Below are positions 44,921 through 54,178 of a stretch of 64,000 bases of DNA, in pieces. This DNA is from Halotia branconii CENA392 (lineage in GTDB: Bacteria > Cyanobacteriota > Cyanobacteriia > Cyanobacteriales > Nostocaceae). A program made the position numbers and the translations under genes. Below the pieces are notes generated by a model. That model saw only the letters and a program-made list of their open reading frames with translations. It had not been told where the DNA came from and did not search any database. The DNA lies in assembly GCF_029953635.1 (NCBI RefSeq), contig NZ_CP124543.1:3699455-3763454 (forward strand), read 5' to 3'. Every line of letters begins with the position of its first letter. Within the stretch, counting starts at the first letter, position 1.

Positions 44921-45853
44921 ATGTCTGTAAACAAAATATTGTTTTTATCTGTATTTATCTTTAGTATGAGCTTGTTATCAGGTTGTAAACAAATCAAGGC
45001 AATCTCCGCACCAGAATTATCTCAAACTTGTATTGGAGAAGATCCTAAATTCAGTATTGAGTTTTTCAAAACTAATAATCAAGGAGATAAATACACAAAA
45101 GGTATCAACCATGTGATTATTTTTAATCCTCAATCACCAGCATTAGATTTTAAAGTTAATGTAGGTTTATCTCATAAACTTTATGCCCAAGATGCTAGAG
45201 GAAAAATACGCAAAGAATATGTACCAAAACAGTTTCAGGAAATTATCTCTGATCAAAATGCTACATTAGATGGACTACAACCTATAGCAGCAATTAACGC
45301 CGATTATATAGATACTGATAATCAACCCCAAGGATTAAATATTTCTCGTGGAGTAGAGTATTCGGGAGCTTTTAAAAATAGACGTTCTTCTTTTGGAATT
45401 TCAGGAGGGAAACCACAAGAGCGAAAAGCTACTATTCAGGCTGGTAAAAGAGCAGCAAATATTCTTAATTATAATTTAGTCGGTGGTAATGGCAGATTCT
45501 ATCGTCAAGGTAAATTTAAAGATATTTGTGAAGATTTAGGAGAATTTGCTTGTAGACAAGCGACTAACAGATCTATGGCAGCAATAACTAATAAAGGTTA
45601 TGTGATTTTATTAGTTAATGATTCCAAAGCAAATTCCAATATTGACTTTTCGCCAATTAATCAAGAGTTAGTTCCAGATAAATTTGATGATGTCTTAGAA
45701 GGCATTGCCCGTAATAATTGTTTGGGTAAAATTCAAGAAGGAATGTTATTTGATGGAGGGATGTCTCCAGGGTTATATTATAATCAAAAAATATATGTAG
45801 AAAATTTTGGCCCTATAGGTTCAGTATTTTTAATTTATAAAAAACCCAAATAA
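44921..45853 (+). CDS. Lipoprotein with phosphodiester-glycosidase (NAGPA/DUF2233) domain
   Basis: The 310-residue protein has a lipobox (LLSGC, Cys at residue 22), so it is probably a membrane-anchored lipoprotein. The body resembles the NAGPA-type phosphodiester glycosidase domain: AAINADYIDTDNQPQGLNIS, FGISGG, GGNGRFYRQG, AAITNKGYVILLVND and MLFDGGMSPGLYYN. The DGG near the end is the conserved catalytic-type motif. In bacteria such domains act on cell-wall or capsule phosphodiesters; the substrate here is unknown. It starts just after the terminator of the gene before. Confidence 0.8.
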   Translation: MSVNKILFLSVFIFSMSLLSGCKQIKAISAPELSQTCIGEDPKFSIEFFKTNNQGDKYTKGINHVIIFNPQSPALDFKVNVGLSHKLYAQDARGKIRKEYVPKQFQEIISDQNATLDGLQPIAAINADYIDTDNQPQGLNISRGVEYSGAFKNRRSSFGISGGKPQERKATIQAGKRAANILNYNLVGGNGRFYRQGKFKDICEDLGEFACRQATNRSMAAITNKGYVILLVNDSKANSNIDFSPINQELVPDKFDDVLEGIARNNCLGKIQEGMLFDGGMSPGLYYNQKIYVENFGPIGSVFLIYKKPK

Positions 45854-45968
45854 ATTAAGTGCAAAAAAGCAGGATGCTCCCCTCTGCTTCTTGTTACCAG
45901 ATATCGTCTCTGACATCATCAAAACGGTAAGCTAAATTAGGCAGCTTTGGTGTGATTATCCCCTAACC

Positions 45969-46775
45969 GTGAAAACCGATACCATCTTTTACAGCCTATT
46001 TCAGGCATTCCCCAGTATATTTTTTGAACTAATCAATCAGTCTCCAGCAGAAGCAATTAGTTATAAATTTACATCTAGCGAAGTCAAACAACTTGCATTC
46101 AGGCTTGATGGTTTATTCTTACCAACTATCAAAGACCCAGCAAAACCCTTCTACATAGTTGAAGTTCAGTTTCAACCTGATGATGATTTATACTACCGCC
46201 TGTTTGCTGAACTTTTTCTTTACTTGCGGCAATATAAACCTTCTCACCCTTGGCAGGTTGTAGCCATCTATCCAACTCGCAGCATTGAAAGAGAACCGGA
46301 TTTACAATTTAGTGAAATTCTGGTTCTTAATAGAGTCAGACGTGTTTATTTAGATGAGTTGGAAACAGAAAATTCTATCGGTGTTGGTGTTGTTAAGCTA
46401 GTTATTGAGCCTGAAGAAACCGCACCAGAAATAGCAAGACGCTTAATTGAACAAGCAAACAAGCAGCTAACTGATGCAGCTACTAAGGGTGACCTAATTA
46501 ACTTAATAGAGACAATTATCGTTTATAAATTACCGCAAAAGAACCGCGAGGAGATTGAAGCAATGTTAGGTTTAAATGATTTGAAACAGAGTAAAGTCTA
46601 TCAGGAAGCTTTAGAAGAAGGCAAGCAAGAAGGTAAGCAAGAAGGTAAGCAAGAAGGTAAGTTAGAAGCAATACCGCGCATGATCCAGTTTGGTTTGAGT
46701 GAGGATGCGATCGCACAATTATTAGATTTACCATTAGAGGTAGTTCAGCAAGCAGTGATAAATCAACATCTCTAA
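45969..46775 (+). CDS. DUF2887/Rpn-like PD-(D/E)XK protein
   Basis: The 268-residue protein starts with GTG (MKTDTIFYSLFQAFPSIFFEL). The core shows D in FRLDGLFLP and E-x-Q in FYIVEVQFQPDDD, the degenerate PD-(D/E)XK signature of the Rpn/DUF2887 group. A charged repeat EEGKQEGKQEGKQEGKLEA (about residues 217-235, encoded by a 12-bp gaaggtaagcaa array near 46617-46660) links to a helical tail with a degenerate helix-turn-helix look (GLSEDAIAQLLDLPLEVVQQAV). It is the third intact member of this superfamily in the window. Confidence 0.85.
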   Translation: MKTDTIFYSLFQAFPSIFFELINQSPAEAISYKFTSSEVKQLAFRLDGLFLPTIKDPAKPFYIVEVQFQPDDDLYYRLFAELFLYLRQYKPSHPWQVVAIYPTRSIEREPDLQFSEILVLNRVRRVYLDELETENSIGVGVVKLVIEPEETAPEIARRLIEQANKQLTDAATKGDLINLIETIIVYKLPQKNREEIEAMLGLNDLKQSKVYQEALEEGKQEGKQEGKQEGKLEAIPRMIQFGLSEDAIAQLLDLPLEVVQQAVINQHL

Positions 46776-46850
46776 ATTCAGGAAAATCTGCTGAGGCTGC
46801 ACATCAGCTAACTGGAGTAATATTTATGACAACTAGTTAGACTATGTATC

Positions 46851-47276
46851 ATGTTTAAAATATTGCCAGTTACTTTAGCCGCTGCTACCGTTTTATTATT
46901 ATCAACTAATAGCTCCGATATAACTCTGGCTGGAACCTGTGCTTCTAAGTGTGGGGCGCGGCCAATTCAGTTTACACCTGGGCAACGCATCCAAGTTCAA
47001 GTAGTTAATAGCACACCCCGCCTCATTAAACTGCAAAAACCTTCTGTAACTGATCCCATTCTCCTGAGTCCAGGAAAAACATTACAGATGGAACAGATAG
47101 AAGGTACTGAACCAAATACATCTTTGATATTTTGGGATGACACAGGTTTGTCAGTACAAGCAATTGTCTCCAAACCTAACTTCGGCACATTGCGGGTTGA
47201 ACTTCGTCCCACTTGGCGATCGCCTGGCGATCGCTCGTTGTATATTACGGATGATGGTCGGATAAATATCTTTTAA
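46851..47276 (+). CDS. Exported hypothetical protein
   Basis: The 141-residue protein has a signal peptide (MFKILPVTLAAATVLLLSTN) and likely cleavage near TLAG. The mature part is a single beta-rich domain: TPGQRIQVQVVNSTPRLIKL, LLSPGKTLQMEQIEG and SKPNFGTLRVELRPTW. Two Cys close to the mature start could form a disulfide. The family seems widespread in cyanobacteria, as far as I recall, but its function is unknown. Confidence 0.75.
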   Translation: MFKILPVTLAAATVLLLSTNSSDITLAGTCASKCGARPIQFTPGQRIQVQVVNSTPRLIKLQKPSVTDPILLSPGKTLQMEQIEGTEPNTSLIFWDDTGLSVQAIVSKPNFGTLRVELRPTWRSPGDRSLYITDDGRINIF

Positions 47277-47298
47277 TTACTAGCAATATAGTCAGGAC

Positions 47299-47901
47299 TT
47301 ACGCAACTGGCACAGAACTCCAGTTAGACAAATACCAACGCCAAGGTAAATCTACGCCTTTGGTTAAGCCGATACGAACAGTTTGTATTAAGCTTAAATG
47401 CCCTTCTTCTAGATATTGTTGGAACTGAAAATGTCGAGGTTCCAGCCATAATGGTTGTCCTGGTTGAAGTAGCGTAGTGTTTAAGTTAACATCAATCATT
47501 AATGCGCGGCAGAGCTTTCCTGGCCCCGCAGCAATTAGATGGGGTTTTCGTCGCTGTGGAGGCTGAATCCAAGAAGGAATGCTTTCTAGCTGAAGGGCAC
47601 GAATAAGAACAGCACTTGCTACTTGGTCTTGGTCAGTCACAATATTTAGACAATGATAAATGCCGTATATTTGATATACATACGCCCTGCCCGCAGGGCC
47701 AAAAATGACTTGATTTCGCTTCGTGCGGCAGCGATAGGCGTGCATGGCAGGATCATCGGGCATGTAAGCTTCAGTTTCAACAATCAGACCCCGCACAATT
47801 AGTCCATCTGGCATTAGGCGGACAAGGGTACAACCAATTAGCATGGGTGCAACTTCTATAGAAGGACGACTGAGCCAGACAGCATCTATCGGTGAAGTCA
47901 C
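47299..47901 (-). CDS. mpg: DNA-3-methyladenine glycosylase (AAG/MPG type)
   Basis: The 200-residue protein starts at GTG 47901 with a strong ribosome site (caggaggtag). It has the AAG-family layout: VIVETEAYMPDDPAMHAYR with the catalytic Glu, GPAGRAYVYQIYGIYHCLNIV with the intercalating Tyr region, and AAGPGKLCRALMID with the DNA-contacting GPG. It removes alkylated purines in base excision repair. The last codons and stop (gttgcgtaa) fall inside a sequence identical to the end of a MITE family seen near crtH, so its 3' end appears to have been remodelled by such an insertion. Confidence 0.92.
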   Translation of the reverse strand: MTSPIDAVWLSRPSIEVAPMLIGCTLVRLMPDGLIVRGLIVETEAYMPDDPAMHAYRCRTKRNQVIFGPAGRAYVYQIYGIYHCLNIVTDQDQVASAVLIRALQLESIPSWIQPPQRRKPHLIAAGPGKLCRALMIDVNLNTTLLQPGQPLWLEPRHFQFQQYLEEGHLSLIQTVRIGLTKGVDLPWRWYLSNWSSVPVA

Positions 47902-47959
47902 GCTACCTCCTGTTAAAAAAGTGAATGCCCTTATTTATCCTAAATTAATTACAACAATT

Positions 47960-48784
47960 ATGATCAAAAGTCCACTACGCTACCCAGGTGGTAAGTCAAA
48001 AGCCATTAATCAAATAATCGAATATTTACCAGAAAAATTTTCTGAATTTCGAGAACCTTTTGTGGGTGGCGGTTCTGTATTTATCTATTTAAAGCAAAAA
48101 TTTCCTCATCTAAAAATTTGGATTAACGATTTAAACCGTGAGCTATTTCTGTTTTGGAAATTCACTCAATCTCATTTACCTCAGTTAGTGGTAGAGATAC
48201 GTCGTATTAAAGATAAATTCACAGATGGTAAGTTACTATTTAAAGAATTGACTAGTGTAGTTACTAACAGTTTGTCTGATTTTGATAGAGCAGTACGTTT
48301 TTTTGTTCTGAATAGAATTACTTTCTCTGGTACTGTAGAATCAGGAGGATTTTCTGAGCAAGCTTTTCATAAACGCTTTACTGACTCGTCAATAAATCGC
48401 CTGGAGAAGTTAGAACAAATTTTAACGGCAGATGTCAAAATTACTAATTTGGATTATAGAGAACTATTATACGCAGACGGTAAAGATGTATTTATATTTT
48501 TAGATCCCCCTTATTTTGCTGCTACTAAATCCAGGTTGTATGGCAAAAATGGTAATTTACACACATCTTTTGAGCATCCGATGTTTGTTGAATCGATAAT
48601 GAAATGCCATCATCATTGGCTCATAACTTATGATAATTCACCTCAAATTAGAGACAATTTTCTCGATTTTAATCTCTTTGAGTGGGAATTACAGTATGGA
48701 ATGAATAACTACAAACAAAGTAGTGCTGCTAAAGGTAAAGAATTATTCATTACAAATTATAAAAATAGACGTAAATCTAATTAA
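47960..48784 (+). CDS. Dam-like DNA adenine methylase
   Basis: I choose the ATG at 47960 (MIKSPLRYPGGKSKA), giving 274 residues; the longer frame to 47843 overlaps mpg and lacks a good start. The Dam/M.MboI-like order is clear: SPLRYPGGKSKA (AdoMet motif I), EPFVGGGSVFIYL, and the catalytic FLDPPYF near residue 182. There is no restriction partner, so it may be a solitary methylase, possibly GATC-type by family. The target cannot be told from the sequence alone. Confidence 0.88.
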   Translation: MIKSPLRYPGGKSKAINQIIEYLPEKFSEFREPFVGGGSVFIYLKQKFPHLKIWINDLNRELFLFWKFTQSHLPQLVVEIRRIKDKFTDGKLLFKELTSVVTNSLSDFDRAVRFFVLNRITFSGTVESGGFSEQAFHKRFTDSSINRLEKLEQILTADVKITNLDYRELLYADGKDVFIFLDPPYFAATKSRLYGKNGNLHTSFEHPMFVESIMKCHHHWLITYDNSPQIRDNFLDFNLFEWELQYGMNNYKQSSAAKGKELFITNYKNRRKSN

Positions 48785-48936
48785 TGTAGATAGAAACAAT
48801 AGTCAAGATTTAAAAACCCATCAACAATTGAGTCTATAAGCTTTGATTATAGTCCATTTTTTCATTGCAGTTGTAATTCAAGGCACTGTATGCTGTTTTT
48901 GGTATTTAAAAAATTAACCTTAAAATCAAGTAACTA

Positions 48937-49596
48937 ATGCTGCGTTCAAACAGTGTATGGCTTGTTCCGGTAGTTTTTTCATTAGCAAGTTTTGGGTTAG
49001 ATGCTACAAAAGCAATCGCGCAAACTAATTATGAGTTTGAAGCTGTCTACAATTTAGAACTTAGCTTGAGGGAGATTGCGCCGAATATCTCGATGACAAT
49101 GGCGGTTGGTAATAGTCTTGATGCTTCCTACGGCTTAACTCAATTCTCAAGCATGAGCTATTCTCAACTCAATCCTAATACTGGTGTGTCTATAATCAGT
49201 TCAGATGCAACCGCGTTTAGTTTAGAAGATTTACCACTACTCACTGACAGGTTTTCTAGTAACGATAGTGATGATAGTTTGATTGGCAGCAGTAAACTTA
49301 CTGGTACAATTGACCTTGAAAATCTGACGGCATCGGCTTTTGGTATTCTGACTATTACTGGTGGTACAAATAGATTTAGTAGTGCGATCGGCACACTAAC
49401 TCTTACCGAAAATTACATCATTAGTCCAGACCCCACTGTTCCTTTGATGGGTCAAGCTTTAGTTCAAGGTTCCTTCGAGATACCTGTGTCAGTGCCAGAA
49501 CCGGGAAATTCCTTAATGCTACTAAGCATTGGCGCGATTAGTACTACTTTTGTACTGCATCGGCATTATCGAAAAACCAATCATAGATACTCGTAG
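48937..49596 (+). CDS. PEP-CTERM sorted exported protein
   Basis: The 219-residue protein has a signal peptide (VWLVPVVFSLASFGLDATKAIA) and a C-terminal PEP-CTERM sorting signal: VPEPGNSLMLLSIGAI, a hydrophobic helix and a basic end (HRHYRKTNHRYS). The middle is a Ser/Thr-rich beta protein with no enzyme motif. The tag predicts exosortase processing and surface or EPS association. Confidence 0.85.
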   Translation: MLRSNSVWLVPVVFSLASFGLDATKAIAQTNYEFEAVYNLELSLREIAPNISMTMAVGNSLDASYGLTQFSSMSYSQLNPNTGVSIISSDATAFSLEDLPLLTDRFSSNDSDDSLIGSSKLTGTIDLENLTASAFGILTITGGTNRFSSAIGTLTLTENYIISPDPTVPLMGQALVQGSFEIPVSVPEPGNSLMLLSIGAISTTFVLHRHYRKTNHRYS

Positions 49597-49750
49597 GGAC
49601 ACAATGCCGTGTCCCTAACCGTGTACCTCATCAAATGAGAATTGCTATATATCGACGCTAACTAACAACCGAAAACTCAAAGCCGATTAGTGATAAACGT
49701 TGGCGGCGGATTTAAATAACCACCATCTGCTTTGATAACTGTTCACTGCT

Positions 49751-50125
49751 CTAATTCTCTATTTTACTCTGATGAACACTCCACCAATGAAAAAATAGTC
49801 CTAATCCCCATCCTAATAGTGGAAAGATAGCCCAAAAATAACTGGGACTAGTTATTAAATTCAACACAATTAAGAATAAATTCACTGCTAAGTAAGAAAC
49901 CAAATGTCCCCAAAAGCTTCTGCGTCGAGAAGTATTAAGTCTGCGCTGCAAACGTTCTTCTTTTTGTTGAATTAACCACTTTTGTTCAGTTTTTTCCAAA
50001 ACATTGGCGGAAATACCTAATTCAGCTGCCATTTCTAAAAGTTGTTCTCGTGAAAATTCTCCTTTGTGTTTACGAGCTAGTGCTACTTGCAGGATTTTTT
50101 CCACATCTTCCGAATCATAAGTCAT
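49751..50125 (-). CDS. 2TM-domain protein
   Basis: The 124-residue protein has a helical N-terminal part (about 1-70) with EKILQVALARKHKGEFSREQ and ELGISANVLEKTEQKWL, resembling a short SHOCT/helix-turn-helix-like region. A 2TM domain follows, with two membrane helices (SYLAVNLFLIVLNLITS, FWAIFPLLGWGLGLFFHWW) and the typical basic R-R-x-F-x-x-H before the first helix. Function unknown. Confidence 0.8.
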   Translation of the reverse strand: MTYDSEDVEKILQVALARKHKGEFSREQLLEMAAELGISANVLEKTEQKWLIQQKEERLQRRLNTSRRRSFWGHLVSYLAVNLFLIVLNLITSPSYFWAIFPLLGWGLGLFFHWWSVHQSKIEN

Positions 50126-50486
50126 TGTAATTACCTTATAAAGTTGTGTGTAAATGCGCGGTTAATTCCACAAAGTTCTCAATTTACTTCGATAAATTCA
50201 ATTAGCGATCGCATCCACGTTTTGCACCCAATACTTAGTTGCATTCACAACCTGATTATTTTCTCACCATTGACTGATGACTACTGTATTTGTCAATACG
50301 TCTATATTAATTTCGTCTGAAATTTCAACTGTAAAAATCAAATTAAAAGTAATTTGCTAACTCAAAAATATTCAATATTTTAATTGTTTTTTTCAGCAAG
50401 AACTACTATCGGTTTTTTATTTCATCAATGGTAGTGAGTGCGTTAGGTCAAATGCCGTAACGCACACTACAAAATAGGATATTGTT
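50126..50486. other. Intergenic region, 361 bp
   Basis: Between two leftward genes. It should hold the promoter of the 2TM gene and the terminator region of the hydrolase gene. A hairpin (50431-50470) is the only structure seen; I find no ORF with good support. Confidence 0.5.
50431..50470 (-). terminator. Imperfect hairpin after the alpha/beta hydrolase gene
   Basis: TGCGTTA and TAACGCA form the main stem, flanked by GTAG/CTAC with small internal loops. It lies 17 bp past the stop of the leftward hydrolase gene. A gtgcgtta-type hairpin is a common dispersed repeat in Nostoc genomes, so it may be a repeat that also ends transcription. Confidence 0.5.
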
Positions 50487-51422
50487 TTAATTAATAGACA
50501 ACACCCAATCGCGTAAAAGTGAGTTGATTTGATCGGGTACTTCGTCATGAGGACAGTGACCCGCTTTGAGAAAATGCTCCGTGAGTTCAGAATAATATTG
50601 ACGAAACTTTTGGGAACGTTCTCTAGCATTCATCCAGGGATCAGCTTCTCCCCACAACAGCAATAAAGGACAATTTAATTGCTTCAACAATACATCTACT
50701 TTTTCTCCTTGGGGAGTGCTAAATACTGAAACAAATACATCCAATGCACCAAAATCATAAGCAGGGCGAGAAATTTCTTCTATCAATTGGTCTGTAATTG
50801 CGCTCTTATCTAGATAAACTTTTTCTAGAGTTTGGCGAATTACCCAACGTTGTCGCACGTATTGAAATAGAAGAAATTGAGCTAAAGGTTGTTGAAAAAT
50901 CCACTTGACAGAGTCACCTAATAATTTTTCTAAAGATGAAGATTGTTTAGGTGGCTGAATTTCAGTTTGTAAAGCTTCCGGCTCAGATGTCGCCTCAATT
51001 TTATTAAAAGGGCCTGCACTATTGAGCAATACTAAACCAGCTGCATTATCAGGACATTGTGCAGCAACACACAAACAAGCATAACCACCAAGAGAGTTAC
51101 CTGCTAATATTGCTTTTTGACCAATCACTTCACTGATAAAATCATTGAGTTGGTCGCGCCATAAGTCACCGCCATACTGCAATTTTGGTTTTGCTGAACG
51201 TCCAAATCCCAAAAGGTCGATCGCAAATACTTCAAAATCTAGACACAGTCCTGTGATATTCTTGCGCCAGTGGTCAGTGGAAGCACCAAACCCATGCACT
51301 AATAATAGAGGTGGACGTTGCGGTTGTTTCTCTCCTGCATGGACATAATAAATCTTATGCCCTCGCCACTGCCAGTATTGACCAGGAATTGGAGTTGTAG
51401 AAGGAGCCTTAGTTACTTGCAT
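50487..51422 (-). CDS. Alpha/beta hydrolase
   Basis: The 311-residue protein has the hydrolase fold with LLLVHGFGASTDHWRKN (oxyanion region), FAIDLLGFGRSAKP, the nucleophile elbow GNSLGGYA, an acidic residue in LLWGEADPWM, and the catalytic His in KAGHCPHDEVP. It belongs to the group with haloperoxidase- and epoxide-hydrolase-like members common in cyanobacteria; a tocopherol/chlorophyll-related esterase is possible. The substrate is not readable. It is divergent from aroE, with about 220 bp of repeat-rich DNA between. Confidence 0.85.
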   Translation of the reverse strand: MQVTKAPSTTPIPGQYWQWRGHKIYYVHAGEKQPQRPPLLLVHGFGASTDHWRKNITGLCLDFEVFAIDLLGFGRSAKPKLQYGGDLWRDQLNDFISEVIGQKAILAGNSLGGYACLCVAAQCPDNAAGLVLLNSAGPFNKIEATSEPEALQTEIQPPKQSSSLEKLLGDSVKWIFQQPLAQFLLFQYVRQRWVIRQTLEKVYLDKSAITDQLIEEISRPAYDFGALDVFVSVFSTPQGEKVDVLLKQLNCPLLLLWGEADPWMNARERSQKFRQYYSELTEHFLKAGHCPHDEVPDQINSLLRDWVLSIN

Positions 51423-51587
51423 AGATAAAGAAATGTTAAGTCACTTCTAATAATTGTAGGCTAGAGCAGAGGGGCAGAGGGAAGAGGACAAGGTGCAGGG
51501 AGCAGGGAGCAGGGGGAGAGAAAGAGACAAGGAGACAGTTATTTCCAAAATTCTCCAATTCTCCTTGTCCCCAATTCCTCTTCACAA

Positions 51588-51625
51588 TGCCCAATGCCCC
51601 ATGCCCAATGCCCAATGCCCAATAA
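51588..51625. repeat. Heptanucleotide tandem repeat (CCCAATG type)
   Basis: About five copies of cccaatg/ccccatg run head to tail just upstream of aroE. The same heptamers occur at 21506-21560, 21836-21930 and inside the C39-ABC gene. This is the short tandemly repeated repetitive class typical of heterocystous cyanobacteria. Confidence 0.85.
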
Positions 51626-51646
51626 CAACTGACTACTGACAAAATT

Positions 51647-52516
51647 ATGATTACAGGCAAAACGAAACTTTTAGGAGTAATTGGACATCCGGTAGAACAT
51701 TCGCTGTCGCCAGTGATGCATAATGCCGCGATCGCTCATTTGGGATTAGATTATGTTTATCTGCCTTTTCCTATAGCGCCAGAAAATTTAGAAGCTGCGA
51801 TCGCAGGTTTCGCGGCTGTTGGGGTTGTCGGTTTTAGCGTTACAATACCTCATAAACAGTCAATTATGCCGTTTTTATCGGAAATCACTCCCATCGCCCA
51901 AGCTATAGGTGCAGTTAATACCGTTAGTCGTCAAGCTCATCAGTGGGTAGGGACGAATACAGATATAGAGGGATTTATCGCCCCTTTGCAAACAACATAT
52001 CAACGAGATTGGAGTGATAAAACGGCTGTTATTTTAGGCAATGGTGGCGCAGCCAGAGCAGTTGTAGCAGGTTGTCATCAACTGGGTTTTGCCAAAATTT
52101 ATGTGTTGGGGCGCAATGTGCAGAAATTACAGGCATTCTGCAATAGTTGGAGCAATTCACCCATAGAAGAGAATTTGCAAGTTGGTACATGGGATGAACT
52201 AGCAAAACTGATTTATCAAGCAGATTTATTAGTAAATACAATACCTATCGGCATGTATCCCCAAGTGGATGAGTCGCCATTAAGTGCCGATGAAATTAAA
52301 AATTTGCCGCCTGACGCGATCGCTTATGATTTGATATACATTCCTCAGCCGACGCGATTTTTGCAACTGGCAGAAAAACATGGTGTAATTGCGATCAATG
52401 GCTTAGAAATGCTCGTTCAACAAGGAGTTGCAGCCTTAAAAATTTGGTTGCAAACAGAAATAGTGCCTGTAGATGTGATGCGCCAAGCACTAAAAAATCA
52501 GTTAGGTTTAGATTAA
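51647..52516 (+). CDS. aroE: Shikimate dehydrogenase AroE
   Basis: The 289-residue protein reduces 3-dehydroshikimate to shikimate with NADPH. The substrate motif is GVIGHPVEHSLSPVMHNAAI, followed by GFSVTIPHKQ with the catalytic Lys, NTDIEGF with the Asp, and the Rossmann NGGAARAV. NTIPIGMYP and GLEMLVQQG close the fold. Length and motif order are normal. Confidence 0.96.
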   Translation: MITGKTKLLGVIGHPVEHSLSPVMHNAAIAHLGLDYVYLPFPIAPENLEAAIAGFAAVGVVGFSVTIPHKQSIMPFLSEITPIAQAIGAVNTVSRQAHQWVGTNTDIEGFIAPLQTTYQRDWSDKTAVILGNGGAARAVVAGCHQLGFAKIYVLGRNVQKLQAFCNSWSNSPIEENLQVGTWDELAKLIYQADLLVNTIPIGMYPQVDESPLSADEIKNLPPDAIAYDLIYIPQPTRFLQLAEKHGVIAINGLEMLVQQGVAALKIWLQTEIVPVDVMRQALKNQLGLD

Positions 52517-52609
52517 AATTTTTATGTTTTTTTGTATTACTTAGATTTTACTATTGATCTGCTAATATGCCGCTGAAATTCATCAGCGTACTACAAAGGA
52601 ACGGCACGT

Positions 52610-53347
52610 ATGGAGCAGGCAGGCTCAAACTTTTATGACGATGAGGTAGTTTTTACAAACTACATACGCCATCGTCAACGTGTAGATACGCCGAACGAGA
52701 CGCTGGAAAAGCCAGTGATGATAGACCTCATCCAACCGATTACTGGCAAACGTATCCTTGATCTGGGGTGTGGCGATGCAGCAATTGGGCGAGAACTCCT
52801 CCAGTATGGCGCGGCAAGCTACCTTGGTATCGAAGGCTCGCAAAAGATGGCTGCTGTTGCGACCCAAACACTTGCTCACACGGCTGGTCAGATTATTATG
52901 CAGACTATTGAGCATTGGACGTATCCGCACGCAGCATTTGATCTGGTTATTGCCCGACTTGCTCTACATTATGTCGCTGATCTCGCGCCAATTTGCGCTA
53001 ATGTCTTTCATGCACTCGCACCAGCAGGACAGTTTGTCTTTTCGGTTGAGCATCCTGTAATCACGTCGTGTGACCGTGGCTGGACAGCTGGGACACTCCG
53101 CCAAGATTGGGTCGTAGATAATTATTTTACGACCGGACTGCGAGTTACCGATTGGCTAGGCGGCACGGTGCAAAAATATCACCGCACGGTCGAAGATTAT
53201 TTCCATCTCCTCCAAGAAGCTGGATTTCTCATTGGAAATCTACGCGAAGCACATCCGCAACGCCAGCACTTTCATGACGTGCAAACCTACGAAAGGCGAA
53301 AGCGTATTCCGCTGTTTTTAATTCTGGCAGCGCGCAAGCCCATATAG
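52610..53347 (+). CDS. Class I SAM-dependent methyltransferase
   Basis: The 245-residue protein has motif I ILDLGCGDAAIGRELL, the acidic post-I IEGSQKM, motif II FDLVIARLALHYVADL and motif III ALAPAGQFVFSVEHPV. The substrate cannot be told. The coding sequence looks richer in G and C at third positions than aroE next to it (gcggcacggtg, gtcgaagattatttcc), which may reflect acquisition from elsewhere. It is 94 bp after aroE on the same strand, with its own weak ribosome site. Confidence 0.85.
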   Translation: MEQAGSNFYDDEVVFTNYIRHRQRVDTPNETLEKPVMIDLIQPITGKRILDLGCGDAAIGRELLQYGAASYLGIEGSQKMAAVATQTLAHTAGQIIMQTIEHWTYPHAAFDLVIARLALHYVADLAPICANVFHALAPAGQFVFSVEHPVITSCDRGWTAGTLRQDWVVDNYFTTGLRVTDWLGGTVQKYHRTVEDYFHLLQEAGFLIGNLREAHPQRQHFHDVQTYERRKRIPLFLILAARKPI

Positions 53348-53524
53348 CGCAAGTGCATACCTATGGGATAAAACAGGCGTATAAATAACAAGCTTTTCCA
53401 GTCTTGATTTCTGTTTTTACATAGGTCTCGACTCAACGCCGAGTTGCTTAAAAATCACTCTACCCAAGCTAAATCTTCTTTTAACTTGTCCCTTACGGGT
53501 TCGCCATGATTACCCCCATCGGTT

Positions 53525-53743
53525 CTATTCTGCCAGAGCATCAAGTTTAGCCAGTATTCTTAAGCCTTCTTCTGAGTTCCCAGTTGCAGCCATTGCTTTA
53601 AATCTGGTATTAGCATCAAATTCCGCTAGAGCGATGGTGGAAAGTTCTTCAATTAGCTTATTGACACTTATGCCTTTGGCTTGGGCAAGTTCTTTTAATC
53701 TGTTGTGTTTTTCGTCTGGTAAACGAATAGTTAAAGTAGCCAT
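53525..53743 (-). CDS. Ribbon-helix-helix antitoxin
   Basis: The 72-residue protein opens with MATLTIRLPDEKHNRLKELA, the beta strand and first helix of a CopG/Arc-type RHH protein, then KGISVNKLIEELSTIALAEF for the second helix. It lies 6 bp after the PIN gene and is probably its antitoxin and the operator-binding partner. Confidence 0.8.
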   Translation of the reverse strand: MATLTIRLPDEKHNRLKELAQAKGISVNKLIEELSTIALAEFDANTRFKAMAATGNSEEGLRILAKLDALAE

Positions 53744-53749
53744 TTTTGT

Positions 53750-54172
53750 TTAACTCCTAATAATTTCTTCGGGTTTTACGATTGATAAGTTAGGAAATAA
53801 CAATTCTGCATTTTGGAAATCTCTGATATTTTGAGTGGCAATAATTTGAGCGTTACCAGCGATCGCTAATTCAATTAAGTGGTTGTCAGCTTCATCTTTT
53901 AAATTAGGTCGCCATAAGTAGTAAATATAAATCCATTGACTCACGCTCATAAATGATGCCAGTAAAGCAGAAATTTCTGCACTAGTTAAAGGGCATTTGG
54001 CGAGAATTTCTGATCGCTGAATGACTGACTCATACTCAGAAAATAAAGCATTTCCCATCAAAGGCTGATATTCGCCTTTCAAGCAGCGTCGAATCAGTTC
54101 TCTATTGGAACCCTTAGAACTAATAAGCGCACTAATAAAAACGCTGGTATCAACCACAATTTTAATCGCCAT
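53750..54172 (-). CDS. PIN-domain toxin
   Basis: The 140-residue protein is of the putative toxin-antitoxin PIN family. The active-site acidic residues are visible in VVDTSVFISAL (D8), the Glu in FSEYESVI, the Asp in DEADNHLIELAIAG, and the last motif IIATQNIRDF. PIN toxins cut RNA. The toxin gene comes first and the antitoxin second, the reverse of the usual order. A strong palindrome lies just upstream of the start. Confidence 0.85.
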   Translation of the reverse strand: MAIKIVVDTSVFISALISSKGSNRELIRRCLKGEYQPLMGNALFSEYESVIQRSEILAKCPLTSAEISALLASFMSVSQWIYIYYLWRPNLKDEADNHLIELAIAGNAQIIATQNIRDFQNAELLFPNLSIVKPEEIIRS

Positions 54173-54178
54173 GTTGTT

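Noticed and set aside
47843..47959. Longer start for the Dam-like methylase
   Set aside because: The extension overlaps the mpg start on the opposite strand and does not look like the family; the ATG at 47960 begins right at the conserved PLRYPGGK region.
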